Notes under the pieces: generated by a model | Databases searched by the model: none | What the model saw: the letters and a program-made list of their open reading frames with translations, nothing else | What the model was told of the DNA's origin: nothing | Assembly: GCA_020247085.1 (NCBI GenBank) | Contig: JADCJJ010000517.1 | Location: 1 to 34,882, forward strand | Length of the DNA stretch: 34,882 nucleotides | Direction: 5' to 3' | DNA from: Myxococcaceae bacterium | Lineage (GTDB): Bacteria; Myxococcota; Myxococcia; Myxococcales; Myxococcaceae | Position numbers and translations under genes: made by a program | Part shown: positions 7,685-15,588 of the stretch, one piece after another | How positions within the stretch are numbered: position 1 is the stretch's first letter | Layout: every line of letters begins with the position of its first letter

Positions 7685-8749
7685 TCACCCGACATCGTCC
7701 AGGGGGCCCTCGTCGTCACCGGGCGGCGCCGCGACGACGATGCGCAGCGCCCGGTACGGCGGTGGAGCGCCGTGCGGGGCCTGCACGCTGACGCGCTCGG
7801 GGAGCCCATCGGGGTGGGTCACCGTCACGGCGCGCTCCCAGTACACCGCGGTCTCGCCGAGGTAGCGGGCGGCGTCCATCACCCGGGCGTCGGCCAGGGC
7901 CGCCTCGTCGAGCACCACGAGCGGCGCCCCCGGCGCGTCTTCCCAGGCCTTCGTGGCGGCCACCTCGTCCCACGCGACGGGCGGCTCGGTCTCGTGCCCC
8001 AGCAGTACCAGCGCGAGCGGTGCGTCGTCGTCCGCCGACGACTCGAGGTGCGCGCTGAAGAGGCCCGAGGCGACGGGGACGAAGGCGAGCCCGGCGTCGG
8101 CGGCCGGGTGGCGGTCGACGCGTGGGCCGATGACGGCGCGCCCGGTGAGCTCGAGGCGGCCAAGGGGTGCGAGGCCGGGCAGCTCGCGCACGCCGTGGGT
8201 CGTCCCGTGGCCCGGCCACGGCGACTCCTGGGGCGCTGGGTCGCTGGCCGTCGCGATGGGGTGGCCTGCGCGAAGCGACGCCCGCAGCTCGTCCTCCGGC
8301 TGGCGCAGGACCAGCGCCAGCTCGGGCAGGAGCAGCTGTTCGAGCTGGTCGAGCCGCTTGCGCTCACCGAAGGACGGCGCCCATGACTGGGCGTAGCCCG
8401 CGCGCAGCACCGCCACGCGCTCGGCGTCGGGCCCGCGTGAAGCGGCCTTGAGGTGGGTGATGAGGCGCTCGAGCCGGTGTCGCGCGTCGCGGGGCGCGGG
8501 GGTGCTCAGCTCGGCGAGTCGCTGCTCCGCCTCGGCCCGGGTCAGCAGGGGTCGAGTGAGCGTCGCGACCTCGCCTCGGGGCACCTCGAGCCGCGCGAAG
8601 GCCGTCTCGAGCACCGCCACGTCACCGGGGCCCGGCTCGACGCGGCACAGCCCAGCCACCGGGCCCGGCGCGGTGAGCACCCGCCAGCCATCATCGAGCG
8701 GTGCCTGTGGGTGCTGGTCGACGGCGCTGCGTGCCTCTCGGAAGCCCAT
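7685..8749 (-). CDS. unknown conserved-looking protein
   Basis: I do not recognise this 354-residue protein. It has no signal peptide or membrane helix. Composition is that of a real soluble protein: a helical, charged middle (about 65-165, including DARHRLERLITHLKAASRG and LDQLEQLLLPELALVLRQPE) and a mixed beta-rich second half with an acidic C-terminus. Codon use matches its neighbours. It is convergent with the TetR gene. The ATG at 8749 is supported by a -10-like TAGGCT placed 7 nt upstream on the minus strand, with no ribosome binding site, which would suit a leaderless transcript. Confidence 0.75.
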   Translation of the reverse strand: MGFREARSAVDQHPQAPLDDGWRVLTAPGPVAGLCRVEPGPGDVAVLETAFARLEVPRGEVATLTRPLLTRAEAEQRLAELSTPAPRDARHRLERLITHLKAASRGPDAERVAVLRAGYAQSWAPSFGERKRLDQLEQLLLPELALVLRQPEDELRASLRAGHPIATASDPAPQESPWPGHGTTHGVRELPGLAPLGRLELTGRAVIGPRVDRHPAADAGLAFVPVASGLFSAHLESSADDDAPLALVLLGHETEPPVAWDEVAATKAWEDAPGAPLVVLDEAALADARVMDAARYLGETAVYWERAVTVTHPDGLPERVSVQAPHGAPPPYRALRIVVAAPPGDDEGPLDDVG

Positions 8750-8756
8750 GGCGGCG

Positions 8757-8762
8757 AGCCTA
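8757..8762 (-). promoter_or_regulatory. -10-like TAGGCT, 7 nt before start codon
   Basis: On the minus strand TAGGCT precedes the ATG at 8749 by 7 nt. Transcription would begin at or next to the ATG. No -35 match is seen. It is one of five such sites in the window. Confidence 0.35.
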
Positions 8763-8840
8763 GCAGGGCGGGGGGGGCGGTGGCGTGTCGTCGTGTCGTC
8801 GCGCCGGCGCCGGCGGCAGGGCTGGGGCGTGTACGCGCGC

Positions 8841-9812
8841 TCAGGGGCCGCCGTCGTGCGCGCCGCCGTCTGGCAGGACGACCGGCGCTGGCGTGAAGGG
8901 CGGTGGGTCGAACGCGCCCGTGCGGCGCCCGGTGAAGCCCGACTCGAGCGTCAGGATGGCGCCCACCAGGACGGGGCCGAAGGCGCAGCCGCCTGCCCAG
9001 GCGAGCGACACCGTGCCGTCGTCGATGCCGTCGATGGCCGCGTTCGGTGGAGCGACGCGCCGGGTGACGGCGGTCGCCGTGCAGACGACGCCACCGGCGG
9101 GAGCTCGCGCGCCTCCGTCGGGGACCAGGCCCGCGTCGGTGGCCCCCGCGTCCCGGGTTCCTCCGTCGAGCGCGCAGGGCGCGTTCTGGGGGGTGCGGCC
9201 CTCGAGCGAGGTCTCGAAGCGCTCGCCGACGCGCGTGAAGCGGCCCTGCGCCGATGACACCGAGAGCGCGAGGCACGCGTCGGTGGCGCCGCCCTCGAGG
9301 CCCAGTCCGAGGATGAACCGGTCGTCCTGGTCATGGTCGACGAGCCCGCTCAGTGACGCCGCGCGCTGTCCCGCTGGGAGCGACCGGGTCGTGCCGTTCA
9401 CCACCGTGAGTTGCTGCAGGGCGAGCCGGTTCTGCGAGAGGTTGGGTTGCGTGATGGCGACCGCTGGCCAGAAGGCCTCGCTGGGGCACTTCACGTCGGC
9501 CCGAGCGCAGAACGCCGACAGGTCGAGCCGCACGGGTTGCCCGTTCACCGAGCCGAAGTCGACGACGCCCCCGAAGCCGCGCTGCGTCACCTCGCGCACG
9601 GCCCCGCCGACGTCGAGCCGGAGCGTCACCCGGTCGTCGTACGTGAGCTCGTAGTTGCCGCTGACGTCGCGGGCGTCTCGCTGGCCGGGCCCCAGGGCGC
9701 CGCCACCGCCGCCGCACGAGCAGAAGATGAGGGCGACGAGCAGGCGCCCGGGGCGCGGCGATGGGCGGGTGGGCGCGGCCGGGCGCGCCGGCGTGAGGCA
9801 AAGCAGGTGCAT
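8841..9812 (-). CDS. putative lipoprotein of unknown function
   Basis: Translation from ATG 9812 gives 323 residues. A positively charged N-region and hydrophobic stretch (LLVALIF) end at Cys-Ser-Cys followed by five glycines, a plausible lipoprotein site (SC or CSC lacks a perfect lipobox). The first half is beta-rich (VSGNYELTYDDRVTLRLDVG and on) and looks like a small lipocalin- or barrel-like domain. The middle has Asp-Gly-Gly and Asp-Ala-Gly repeats typical of flexible spacers in myxobacterial surface lipoproteins. The C-terminal part contains two further cysteines and ends in GG-AHDGGP. The frame extends upstream to 9956, but the signal sequence shows the start is at 9812. It is divergent from the GNAT gene. 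No family was recognised. Confidence 0.72.
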   Translation of the reverse strand: MHLLCLTPARPAAPTRPSPRPGRLLVALIFCSCGGGGGALGPGQRDARDVSGNYELTYDDRVTLRLDVGGAVREVTQRGFGGVVDFGSVNGQPVRLDLSAFCARADVKCPSEAFWPAVAITQPNLSQNRLALQQLTVVNGTTRSLPAGQRAASLSGLVDHDQDDRFILGLGLEGGATDACLALSVSSAQGRFTRVGERFETSLEGRTPQNAPCALDGGTRDAGATDAGLVPDGGARAPAGGVVCTATAVTRRVAPPNAAIDGIDDGTVSLAWAGGCAFGPVLVGAILTLESGFTGRRTGAFDPPPFTPAPVVLPDGGAHDGGP

Positions 9813-9821
9813 GGACCCGTC

Positions 9822-9886
9822 TTGACACCGCGGGTCGCCGGAAAACGAAAAGCCACCACTGGCGAGCGCTGCTCCGCTGGTGTCAA
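9822..9886. promoter_or_regulatory. TTGACACC / GGTGTCAA inverted repeat between divergent genes
   Basis: TTGACACC (9822-9829) and its exact complement GGTGTCAA (9879-9886) lie 49 nt apart in the divergent region of the lipoprotein and GNAT genes. Each contains a consensus -35 TTGACA pointing inward, one for each strand. No good -10 is found 16-18 nt from either, so they may instead be paired protein-binding sites. Confidence 0.35.
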
Positions 9887-9915
9887 CGCGCCGGAACTCG
9901 ACGAACATCGAGCGC

Positions 9916-11019
9916 GTGACCGACGCCGCGCCCCGCCTCGCGACCCCAGCCGACAACGCCGCGCTGCTCGACCTCTTCGGCGCCGTCCCGATGCATGGCG
10001 CGCTCGCGCTGGCGACCCGGCGAGACCCCGACTTCTTCGCGCTCTACCGCATGCAGCGCGTCGAGCCCTTCGTGTACGTCGCCGATGGCGAGGGCGGGCT
10101 CAAGGGCATGTGCGCGGCGCTGCTGCGCGACGGCTGGCTCGACGGCGCACCGGCGAGGGTGGGCTACCTGGGCGACCTGCGGGTGCGCTTCGACCGCTCC
10201 CGGGCGTTCGCGCGCTTCTTCGGCGAGTACTTCGAGGACCTGTGCCGGCGCACCGCCTGCACCCGGTACTACACGTCGATTCTCGCCTCGAACCAGGCGG
10301 CGCTGCGGGCGCTGACCCGTAAGCGCTCCGAGCGAACCCGCCAGCCGCACTACGAGCTGCTGCGGCCCTTCACCACCGTCTCCATTCAGCTCACCTTCCG
10401 GCCCCGGCGGACGACCGACGTCCGCGTCGTCTCGGCGCGCCCGGACGACGTGCCGGCCATCGTCGCGCGGCTCGACGCCGACCACCGCCACAGGGCCTTC
10501 GGCTACCGGTTCGACGAGGGCGAGTTCGAGCACCGGCTGGTGCACTGGCCCGGGTTCGACCTCGACTCGACGCTGGTGGCGAAGGACGCCGGAGGACACG
10601 TGGTGGGCGTCGCCTCGGTGTGGAACCCGCAGCCGGTGAAGCGCTTCGAGGTGCGCGCCTATAATGGCTCGATGCGCTGGGTGAAGCGCGGGTACGACGT
10701 GGCCGCGACGGTGATGGGGTGGCCGAGGCTGCCCGACGCCGGGCAGGAGTTCCGCTCCGCTGCTCTCACCAACCTGTCGGTCAAGGACGACGACGTGCGC
10801 GTGGTGCGGGCGCTGCTCGAGGCCGCCTACCAGCGCCTTCACGGCACCGGCCTGCACTTCTTCTCGCTCGACCTCGGCCACGAGGACCCATGGTGGCCGG
10901 CGCTCCGGGGCTTCGTCACGCAGAGGCTCGACTTCGCCCTCTATGCCGTGACCCCGCACGGGGCCCCGCGCACCGAGTGGCCGAAGGGCCGCACGGGCTT
11001 CGAGGTGGCGCTCGCCTGA
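9916..11019 (+). CDS. tandem GNAT-fold acetyltransferase-like protein
   Basis: The 367-residue product looks like two GNAT units in a row. The N-terminal unit (about 5-165) starts with LATPADNAALLDLFGAVPM, has a beta strand before VGYLGDLRV, and a helix with CTRYYTSILASNQAALRAL. The C-terminal unit (about 175-350) starts DVRVVSARPDDVPAIVARL, contains GGHVVGVASVWNP, and ends with YQRLHGTGLHFFSLDL and VTQRLDFALYAV. GNAT enzymes transfer acyl groups from acyl-CoA; the substrate is unknown. An in-frame GTG at 9880 would add 12 residues but overlaps the inverted repeat at 9879-9886; neither start has a clear ribosome binding site. A GC hairpin follows the stop. Confidence 0.78.
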   Translation: MTDAAPRLATPADNAALLDLFGAVPMHGALALATRRDPDFFALYRMQRVEPFVYVADGEGGLKGMCAALLRDGWLDGAPARVGYLGDLRVRFDRSRAFARFFGEYFEDLCRRTACTRYYTSILASNQAALRALTRKRSERTRQPHYELLRPFTTVSIQLTFRPRRTTDVRVVSARPDDVPAIVARLDADHRHRAFGYRFDEGEFEHRLVHWPGFDLDSTLVAKDAGGHVVGVASVWNPQPVKRFEVRAYNGSMRWVKRGYDVAATVMGWPRLPDAGQEFRSAALTNLSVKDDDVRVVRALLEAAYQRLHGTGLHFFSLDLGHEDPWWPALRGFVTQRLDFALYAVTPHGAPRTEWPKGRTGFEVALA

Positions 11020-11027
11020 CGGCCCCG

Positions 11028-11044
11028 GGCGGGGCGCCCCCGCC
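11028..11044 (+). terminator. GC-rich hairpin after the GNAT gene
   Basis: GGCGGGG (11028-11034) and CCCCGCC (11038-11044) form a 7-bp all-GC stem with a 3-nt loop, 9 nt past the stop codon. There is no T-tract, so this is a candidate only. Confidence 0.4.
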
Positions 11045-11083
11045 GCGCGTCCTGAGCGCCCGGCCGCTGGAAGGCATCATTGA

Positions 11084-11108
11084 CATGACGTAAGGGGAAC
11101 ACGTCATG
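11084..11108 (+). promoter_or_regulatory. inverted repeat wrapping the SD and ATG of the HTH-PBP regulator
   Basis: CATGACGT (11084-11091) and its exact complement ACGTCATG (11101-11108) flank the 9-nt segment that carries the AAGGGG ribosome binding site (11092-11097). The right arm contains the ATG start codon (11106-11108). A perfect TTGACA (11080-11085) overlaps the left arm. The site could be an operator for autoregulation. In RNA it could be a hairpin that hides the start codon. Confidence 0.5.
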
Positions 11109-12182
11109 GTCGCGGGCGCCAACCGGGTGCGGGAGTTGCGTGAGGCGCGGGGGCTCTCGCAGCTCGAGCTCGCGGCGCGGAGCCGCCTCTCCCGCCAGAG
11201 CCTCGGCGCCATCGAGGCGGGGCGCGCCACGCCGGCGGTAGACGTGGCGCTGCGCCTCGCGGCGGTGCTCGAGGCGCCGGTCGAGGCCCTCTTCTCGGCG
11301 CCCGAGGAGCCGCCGCTCGAGGTCGACCTGCCGTCACCCCGGGCTGGCCCGCGGGTTACCCTGGCGCACATCGGCGACCGGTGGGTCGCCCTGCCGCTGT
11401 CGGGTGACGAGGCGCGGCAGCCGGCCGACGGGCTGCTGGGGCCGGTGCGCGGGCGCCGGGCGAGCGCGCAGCTGCTGCGGGCGCGCTCGGAGCTGCGCGA
11501 CACCATCGTGCTCGCCGGCTGCGCGACGGGGCTGTCGCTGCTGTGCCAGCGCCTCAACCTCGGCCACGGGCCCGGCCGCTTCCGCTGGGTGCCCTGCTCG
11601 AGCGCGGCGGCCCTCAGGGCCCTCTCGGGGGGCTTCGCTCACGTGGCCGGCGTGCATGACGAGGTCGTGGCCGCGGCGCACGGGCGTTCGTCTGGCCGGG
11701 CGGTGGTGACGCTCGCGCGTTGGGAGGCGGGGTTGCTCACGCGCCACGCCGACGCGGGGCGGCTCGGTGACGTCGCCGCCCTCGCGGCGCCTGGCGTCAG
11801 GCTGGTGCTGCGCGAGGCGGGCGCCGGCGCGCGGCGGCTGCTCGAGCGACACGCGCGGGCCGCGGGGGTGCCGCTGACGCGGCGGCTGCCGACCCCGCTC
11901 GTCGAGTCGGGACACCTCGAGGTCGCTCGCGCCATCGCGACGGGCGCCGCCGACGCCGGCGTGGCCACGCGCGACGCCGCGCTCGCGTTCGGGCTGCGCT
12001 TCGTGCCGCTCGCCGAGGAGCGCTTCGACCTGGTGCTCCCGTCGGCGCTGCTCGACGACGCGCGCCTCGCCCGGCTCTTCGAGGGGCTGTCGTCGAGGGC
12101 CATGCGCGCCGACCTCGCCGCGCTCGGCTACGACGTGCGAGAGACGGGGCGACGGGACGAAGGGGCGACGCGCCGTGGGTGA
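11106..12182 (+). CDS. XRE-type HTH fused to periplasmic-binding-like domain (oxyanion-responsive regulator candidate)
   Basis: The 358-residue protein starts with a Cro/C1-type helix-turn-helix (about 7-60: RVRELREARGLSQLELAARS, then SRQSLGAIEAGRATPAVDVA). A PBP-like domain (about 110-340) follows, with IVLAGCATGLSLLCQRLN, an AALRALSGGFAHVAGVHD strand-loop and GAADAGVATRDAALAFGL. HTH-PBP fusions of this type are found next to molybdate or tungstate transport genes and sense the oxyanion or molybdopterin. The downstream porin and modABC fit that role. The start at ATG 11106 has AAGGGG upstream, inside an inverted repeat. The porin gene follows on the same strand, either overlapping the 3' end or within about 85-100 nt depending on its start. 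The ligand is inferred from context. Confidence 0.85.
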   Translation: MVAGANRVRELREARGLSQLELAARSRLSRQSLGAIEAGRATPAVDVALRLAAVLEAPVEALFSAPEEPPLEVDLPSPRAGPRVTLAHIGDRWVALPLSGDEARQPADGLLGPVRGRRASAQLLRARSELRDTIVLAGCATGLSLLCQRLNLGHGPGRFRWVPCSSAAALRALSGGFAHVAGVHDEVVAAAHGRSSGRAVVTLARWEAGLLTRHADAGRLGDVAALAAPGVRLVLREAGAGARRLLERHARAAGVPLTRRLPTPLVESGHLEVARAIATGAADAGVATRDAALAFGLRFVPLAEERFDLVLPSALLDDARLARLFEGLSSRAMRADLAALGYDVRETGRRDEGATRRG

Positions 12183-12267
12183 CGTGGAGCGCGCGGAGGC
12201 GAGCGCCTGTACCGGGCGATGGGGCTGTCGCTCGGACGCCAGGGTCGTCGGCGGCAGGCCGCCGCGG

Positions 12268-13656
12268 GTGACGGACGGCGGGCGCGTGCGCCGAGGCCTC
12301 GCGCGGCCGCTGCTCGCCCTGGCGCTCCTCTCGTGCGGGCTCGCGCGGGCCCAGCCAGCCGAGCGGCCGTTTCGCGCCTTCGAGCGGGTGGGCGTGCCGT
12401 GGCTGCGGTTCGGCCTCGAGCACCGCGCCCGCGTCGAGCACCTGGCCAACGACTTCCGTCACGAGAGAGACTCGACGGGCCTCTTGCTGCGCACGCTGGT
12501 GTCGGCCGAGGTGCGCGTCGCGGCGGTGGTGGGCGGCGCCGAGCTGCAGGACGCGCGGGGCTGGTTCTCGGCCGACACGCCGCTCAACACCACCCTCGTC
12601 AACCCGCTCGAGCCGTTGCAGGCGTACGTCGGGCTCCGGTTGCGAGGCGTCGTCGAGGCCGACGACGCGCTCTCGGTTTCGGTGGGCCGATTGACCCTCG
12701 ACGTGGGCAGCCGGCGGCTCGTCGCCCGCAACGAGTTCCGCAACACCATCAATGGCTTCACCGGCCTCGACGCGCAGTGGGCGAGCGGCCGGGCCGACGT
12801 CGTTCGCGCCTTCGTCGCGGCGCCGGTGACGCGGCGGCCTGCCGCGAGCGCCGACCTGGCGAGCGCCCGGGTCGAGCTCGACCGCGAGAACGTCGACGCG
12901 CTGGTGTGGGGCGTGTTCGCTCAGAGCCGGCCGCTGCGGGGGCGGGTGCAGCTCGACGCTGCGTTGCTGGGCCTGCACGAGCGCGACGGCGAGGTCGCGT
13001 CGGCCAACCGGCAGCTGGTGACGCAGACGCTGCGGGTGCTCCGGGGACCAGTCCCGGGTGAACTCGACTTCCAGCTCGAGGTCATGGCGCAGCTGGGGCG
13101 CTCCTGTGCCAGCGCGGCGCCCGCCGACGTCACGACGCTGCTGCACGCCGCGCTGGGAGCCCACGCCGAGGTCGGCCTTCGCCTCGCGGCGCCCCTCGTG
13201 CCCCGCGCCGCCGTCGTTTTCGACTTCGCGAGCGGAGACGCGGACCCGACTGACGGCGTCAACGGGCGCTTCGACCCGCTGTTCGGCGCGCGGCGCTTCG
13301 ACCTGACGCCGACGTCGCTGTGGGGGGCGCTGCCCCGGTCCAACCTCGCCAGCCCGGGCCTCAAGGTCGAGCTGCAGCCGCACGCGCGCGTCGAGGCCTC
13401 AGCCGGCTGGCGCCTGGCGCTGCTCGCGTCGGCGACGGACGCGTGGGTGGTCACGGGGTTGCGCGACCCGACGGGCGCCGCGGGGGGCTTTCTCGGGCAG
13501 CAGGGTGACGTGCGCCTGCGCTGGCACGTCTTCCCGCGTAACCTCCTCGTCGAGGTGAACGGGGCGCTGCTCGTGCCGGGGCCATTCCTCGCCGCCACCG
13601 CGGGCCGTCGCGTCGCGTCGGCATGGGTCTCGACCCAGGTCGTGGTGACGCTGTGA
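12268..13656 (+). CDS. alginate-export-family-like outer-membrane porin
   Basis: From GTG 12268 the product is 462 residues. A signal peptide (RRGLARPLLALALLSCGLA, cut near ARA-Q) is followed by an outer-membrane barrel of alternating polar/hydrophobic strands. Visible family-like segments are WLRFGLEHRARVEHLANDFR, LTLDVGSRRLVARNEFRNT and the late FDFASGDADPTDGVNGRFDP, close to the alginate-export (PF13372) pattern. A terminal beta strand ends VSTQVVVTL. Alternative starts are GTG 12175 (overlaps the regulator but gives a 40-residue n-region) and GTG 12286. Lying between the regulator and modABC, it is a candidate dedicated pore for oxyanion entry. Alginate itself is not implied. Confidence 0.75.
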   Translation: MTDGGRVRRGLARPLLALALLSCGLARAQPAERPFRAFERVGVPWLRFGLEHRARVEHLANDFRHERDSTGLLLRTLVSAEVRVAAVVGGAELQDARGWFSADTPLNTTLVNPLEPLQAYVGLRLRGVVEADDALSVSVGRLTLDVGSRRLVARNEFRNTINGFTGLDAQWASGRADVVRAFVAAPVTRRPAASADLASARVELDRENVDALVWGVFAQSRPLRGRVQLDAALLGLHERDGEVASANRQLVTQTLRVLRGPVPGELDFQLEVMAQLGRSCASAAPADVTTLLHAALGAHAEVGLRLAAPLVPRAAVVFDFASGDADPTDGVNGRFDPLFGARRFDLTPTSLWGALPRSNLASPGLKVELQPHARVEASAGWRLALLASATDAWVVTGLRDPTGAAGGFLGQQGDVRLRWHVFPRNLLVEVNGALLVPGPFLAATAGRRVASAWVSTQVVVTL

Positions 13657-14167
13657 GGGGCGCAGCGACATGCCTCGGCGCCGCGCGTCGGCTGGTCACG
13701 TCGGCGCGGCCCGCCCCTCGTCGAGGCGTCGCGACGTGCAGCCGGGTTCCGTCGAGCCCCGGCGCTTCCCGGCCGAGCGGCTCAGCGCGACGGGCCGTCG
13801 CCGTCCATGTCTCCGGCGTGGCGTGCGCCCGCCCACCGCCGCGTCCGGGTGCAGCCCGCGGGCTGGCGCCATCAGTACGGGACGGCAGCGCTCGTTGGGT
13901 CGACGTGCGGTGCGCCCGCCCACCGCCGCGTCCGGGTGCAGCCCGCGGGCTGGCGGCGTCGGTACGGGACGGCAGCGCTCGCGGTGGCGTTACGGCGTGC
14001 GTGCAGGGGTCGTCGCGTCTGCGCGCCTCCCGCTGCAGGGTGAGGCCGTCACTCAGCCGCGGCGGTTTCGTCGGAGCCCTGCGCCACGCGCCGGGGCCGA
14101 CCCTCCCAGCGCCCTCGAGCCGGAGCGCGTCGAGGGCGTGGCCCTCGACCCCGCCCAGGAGGACGCC
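13657..14167. other. 511-bp spacer before modA
   Basis: This stretch has no credible gene. Frames are open but Arg/Ala/Pro-rich, and the only internal similarity comes from the 87-bp tandem repeat (13824-13981). It ends with a strong AGGAGG ribosome binding site (14157-14162) for modA. It may hold the modA promoter or an RNA leader; I cannot assign a known riboswitch. Confidence 0.5.
13824..13981. repeat. two-copy direct repeat, 71-bp units at 87-bp period, each with a 14-bp palindrome
   Basis: Bases 13824-13894 and 13911-13981 are nearly identical; they differ in a few bases just after the palindrome. Both begin TGCGCCCGCCCACC and end GGGACGGCAGCGCTCG. Each holds the perfect palindrome CAGCCCGCGGGCTG (13852-13865 and 13939-13952). 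The spacing of 16 nt between units gives a period of 87, a multiple of three, so frames stay open through it. Confidence 0.85.
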
Positions 14168-14926
14168 GTGAGGTGTGCGTGGCGGTTGGTGCCCCTCGTC
14201 TTCGCGCTGGCAGGGTGTCGCCGGGAGCCATCGTCCGCTCCGGTGCGCGTCGCCGCCGCCGCGGACCTCGCCCGCGCGTTCGAGCAGCTCGAGGGCGCGC
14301 TGGGACGCGAGGCTGGCGCGCCAGTGGTGTTCTCGTTCGGCGCCTCGGCCCTGTTGGCGAAGCAGCTGCACGAGGGAGCCCCCTTCGACCTCTTCACCGC
14401 GGCGAACGTGGCCTTCGTCGACGAGGCCGTGGCGGCCGGGGCCTGCGACGGCGCGTCGAAGCGCGTCTGGGCGCGGGGGCGGCTCGCGCTGTGGAGCAAG
14501 GGGGGCGTGACGTCGCTGGCCGCCCTCTCTGGCGACGACGTTCGCCGCGTCGCCATCGCGAACCCGGCCCACGCGCCCTACGGCCTCGCCGCGAAGCAGG
14601 CGTTGTCGGCCGCGAAGGTGTGGGACGCCGTCGAGGACCGGCTGGTGCTGGCCGAGAACGTGCGGCAGGCGCTGCAGTTCGCCGAGACGGGCAACGCCGA
14701 CGCGGCCCTCGTCGCGCTGGCCCTCGTCTCCGATGGGCGGGCGCCCGCGCCGGTGGTGGTGGACGAGGCCCTGCACGCGCCCCTCGACCAGGCGCTGGCG
14801 GTGTGCACGCGCGGCGCCAATCGCGCCGGGGCCGAGGCGGTCGCCCGCTTCCTCGTCTCGCCTGAAGGGCAGGCGGCGATGAGGCGCTTCGGCTTCACCA
14901 CGCCGCCGGCCGGAGACGGCCGGTGA
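14168..14926 (+). CDS. modA: molybdate-type ABC transporter substrate-binding lipoprotein ModA
   Basis: The 252-residue protein starts at GTG 14168, fixed by AGGAGG at 14157-14162 and by the signal peptide it creates, which ends in a perfect lipobox Leu-Ala-Gly-Cys17. The mature part is typical ModA: VRVAAAADLARAFEQLEGAL, FSFGASALLAKQL, GAPFDLFTAANVAFVDEAV, a VAIANPAHAPYGLAAKQAL segment and a C-terminal VARFLVSPEGQAAMRRFGF. ModA binds molybdate or tungstate and delivers it to ModB; the Ser/Ala-rich binding segments fit, but sequence does not separate the two oxyanions. The stop overlaps the modB start by 4 nt (GTGA), so modA and modB are translationally coupled. Confidence 0.93.
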   Translation: MRCAWRLVPLVFALAGCRREPSSAPVRVAAAADLARAFEQLEGALGREAGAPVVFSFGASALLAKQLHEGAPFDLFTAANVAFVDEAVAAGACDGASKRVWARGRLALWSKGGVTSLAALSGDDVRRVAIANPAHAPYGLAAKQALSAAKVWDAVEDRLVLAENVRQALQFAETGNADAALVALALVSDGRAPAPVVVDEALHAPLDQALAVCTRGANRAGAEAVARFLVSPEGQAAMRRFGFTTPPAGDGR

Positions 14927-15588
14927 GCTGGGGCCCCCTCGCGCTGTCGCTCCAGGTGGCGCTCGCGGCGACGGCCCTGGCGACGGCCCTGGGCGTGGTG
15001 CTGGCGGGGGTGCTCGCGCGGGCCCGCTTCCCCGGGAGCGACCTGCTCGACGCGCTCGTCACCGCGCCCCTGGTCCTGCCGCCGACGGTGCTGGGGTACG
15101 CGCTGCTCCAGGTGGTGGGGCGCGAGTCGGTGTTGGGCCGCGCCTGGGAGTCGCTCACCGGGTCGAGCCTCGTCTTCTCGAGGAGCGCCGCGGTGCTGGC
15201 GGCCACCGTCGCTGCGCTGCCCCTCGTCGTGCGGTCGGCGAGGGCGGCGATGGAGGCGGTCGACCCGGCGCTGCTGGGCGCCGCGGCGACGCTGGGGGCG
15301 AGCCCGCCGCGGGTGTTCCTCACGGTGACGTTGCCGCTGAGTCGGGCCGGGGTGCTCGCCGGCGTGACACTGGGCTTCGCGCGTGCCCTCGGTGAGTTCG
15401 GGGTGACGTTGATGCTGGCGGGCAACATCCCCGGGCTCACGCAGACGGGGGCGCTCGCCATCTACGACGCGGTGCAGGCGAACCGCGACGCCGAGGCCCT
15501 CGGGCTGGCGGCGGTAATGGCGGCGGTGGGCGTCGCGGCCGTGTACGTGGGGACGAAGCTCGGCCGGCGGAGGGTGCATGGCGCGTGA
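14923..15588 (+). CDS. modB: molybdate-type ABC transporter permease ModB
   Basis: The 221-residue membrane protein has five or six hydrophobic helices (first about 5-27). It carries the cytoplasmic EAA loop seen in ModB and CysT/CysW permeases (ALLGAAATLGASPPRVFLTV then TLPL), which docks on the ATPase. TAPLVLPPTVLGYALL and ARALGEFGVTLMLAGNIPG are also strongly ModB-like. It forms the pore dimer for the ModABC importer. The start GTG 14923 overlaps the modA stop by 4 nt. The 3' end overlaps modC by 11 nt. Confidence 0.93.
   Translation: MSWGPLALSLQVALAATALATALGVVLAGVLARARFPGSDLLDALVTAPLVLPPTVLGYALLQVVGRESVLGRAWESLTGSSLVFSRSAAVLAATVAALPLVVRSARAAMEAVDPALLGAAATLGASPPRVFLTVTLPLSRAGVLAGVTLGFARALGEFGVTLMLAGNIPGLTQTGALAIYDAVQANRDAEALGLAAVMAAVGVAAVYVGTKLGRRRVHGA

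Noticed and set aside
8770-8777. Run of eight G as a phase-variation switch
   Set aside because: It lies upstream of the start codon of the unknown gene and past the -10 candidate, outside any frame. A role in expression cannot be shown from sequence.
11080-11108. Plain sigma-70 promoter with TTGACA for the regulator
   Set aside because: A -10 at normal spacing would fall at or inside the start codon region, with no TATAAT-like match, so the TTGACA alone is not enough.
13824-13981. CRISPR-like repeat-spacer pattern
   Set aside because: There are only two 71-bp units with a 16-bp gap, too long for repeats and too short for a spacer, and there are no cas genes.
13623-14171. 182-codon frame with 29-residue internal repeat before modA
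   Set aside because: The repeat period is a multiple of three, so frames stay open by chance. Composition is not protein-like and there is no ribosome binding site.
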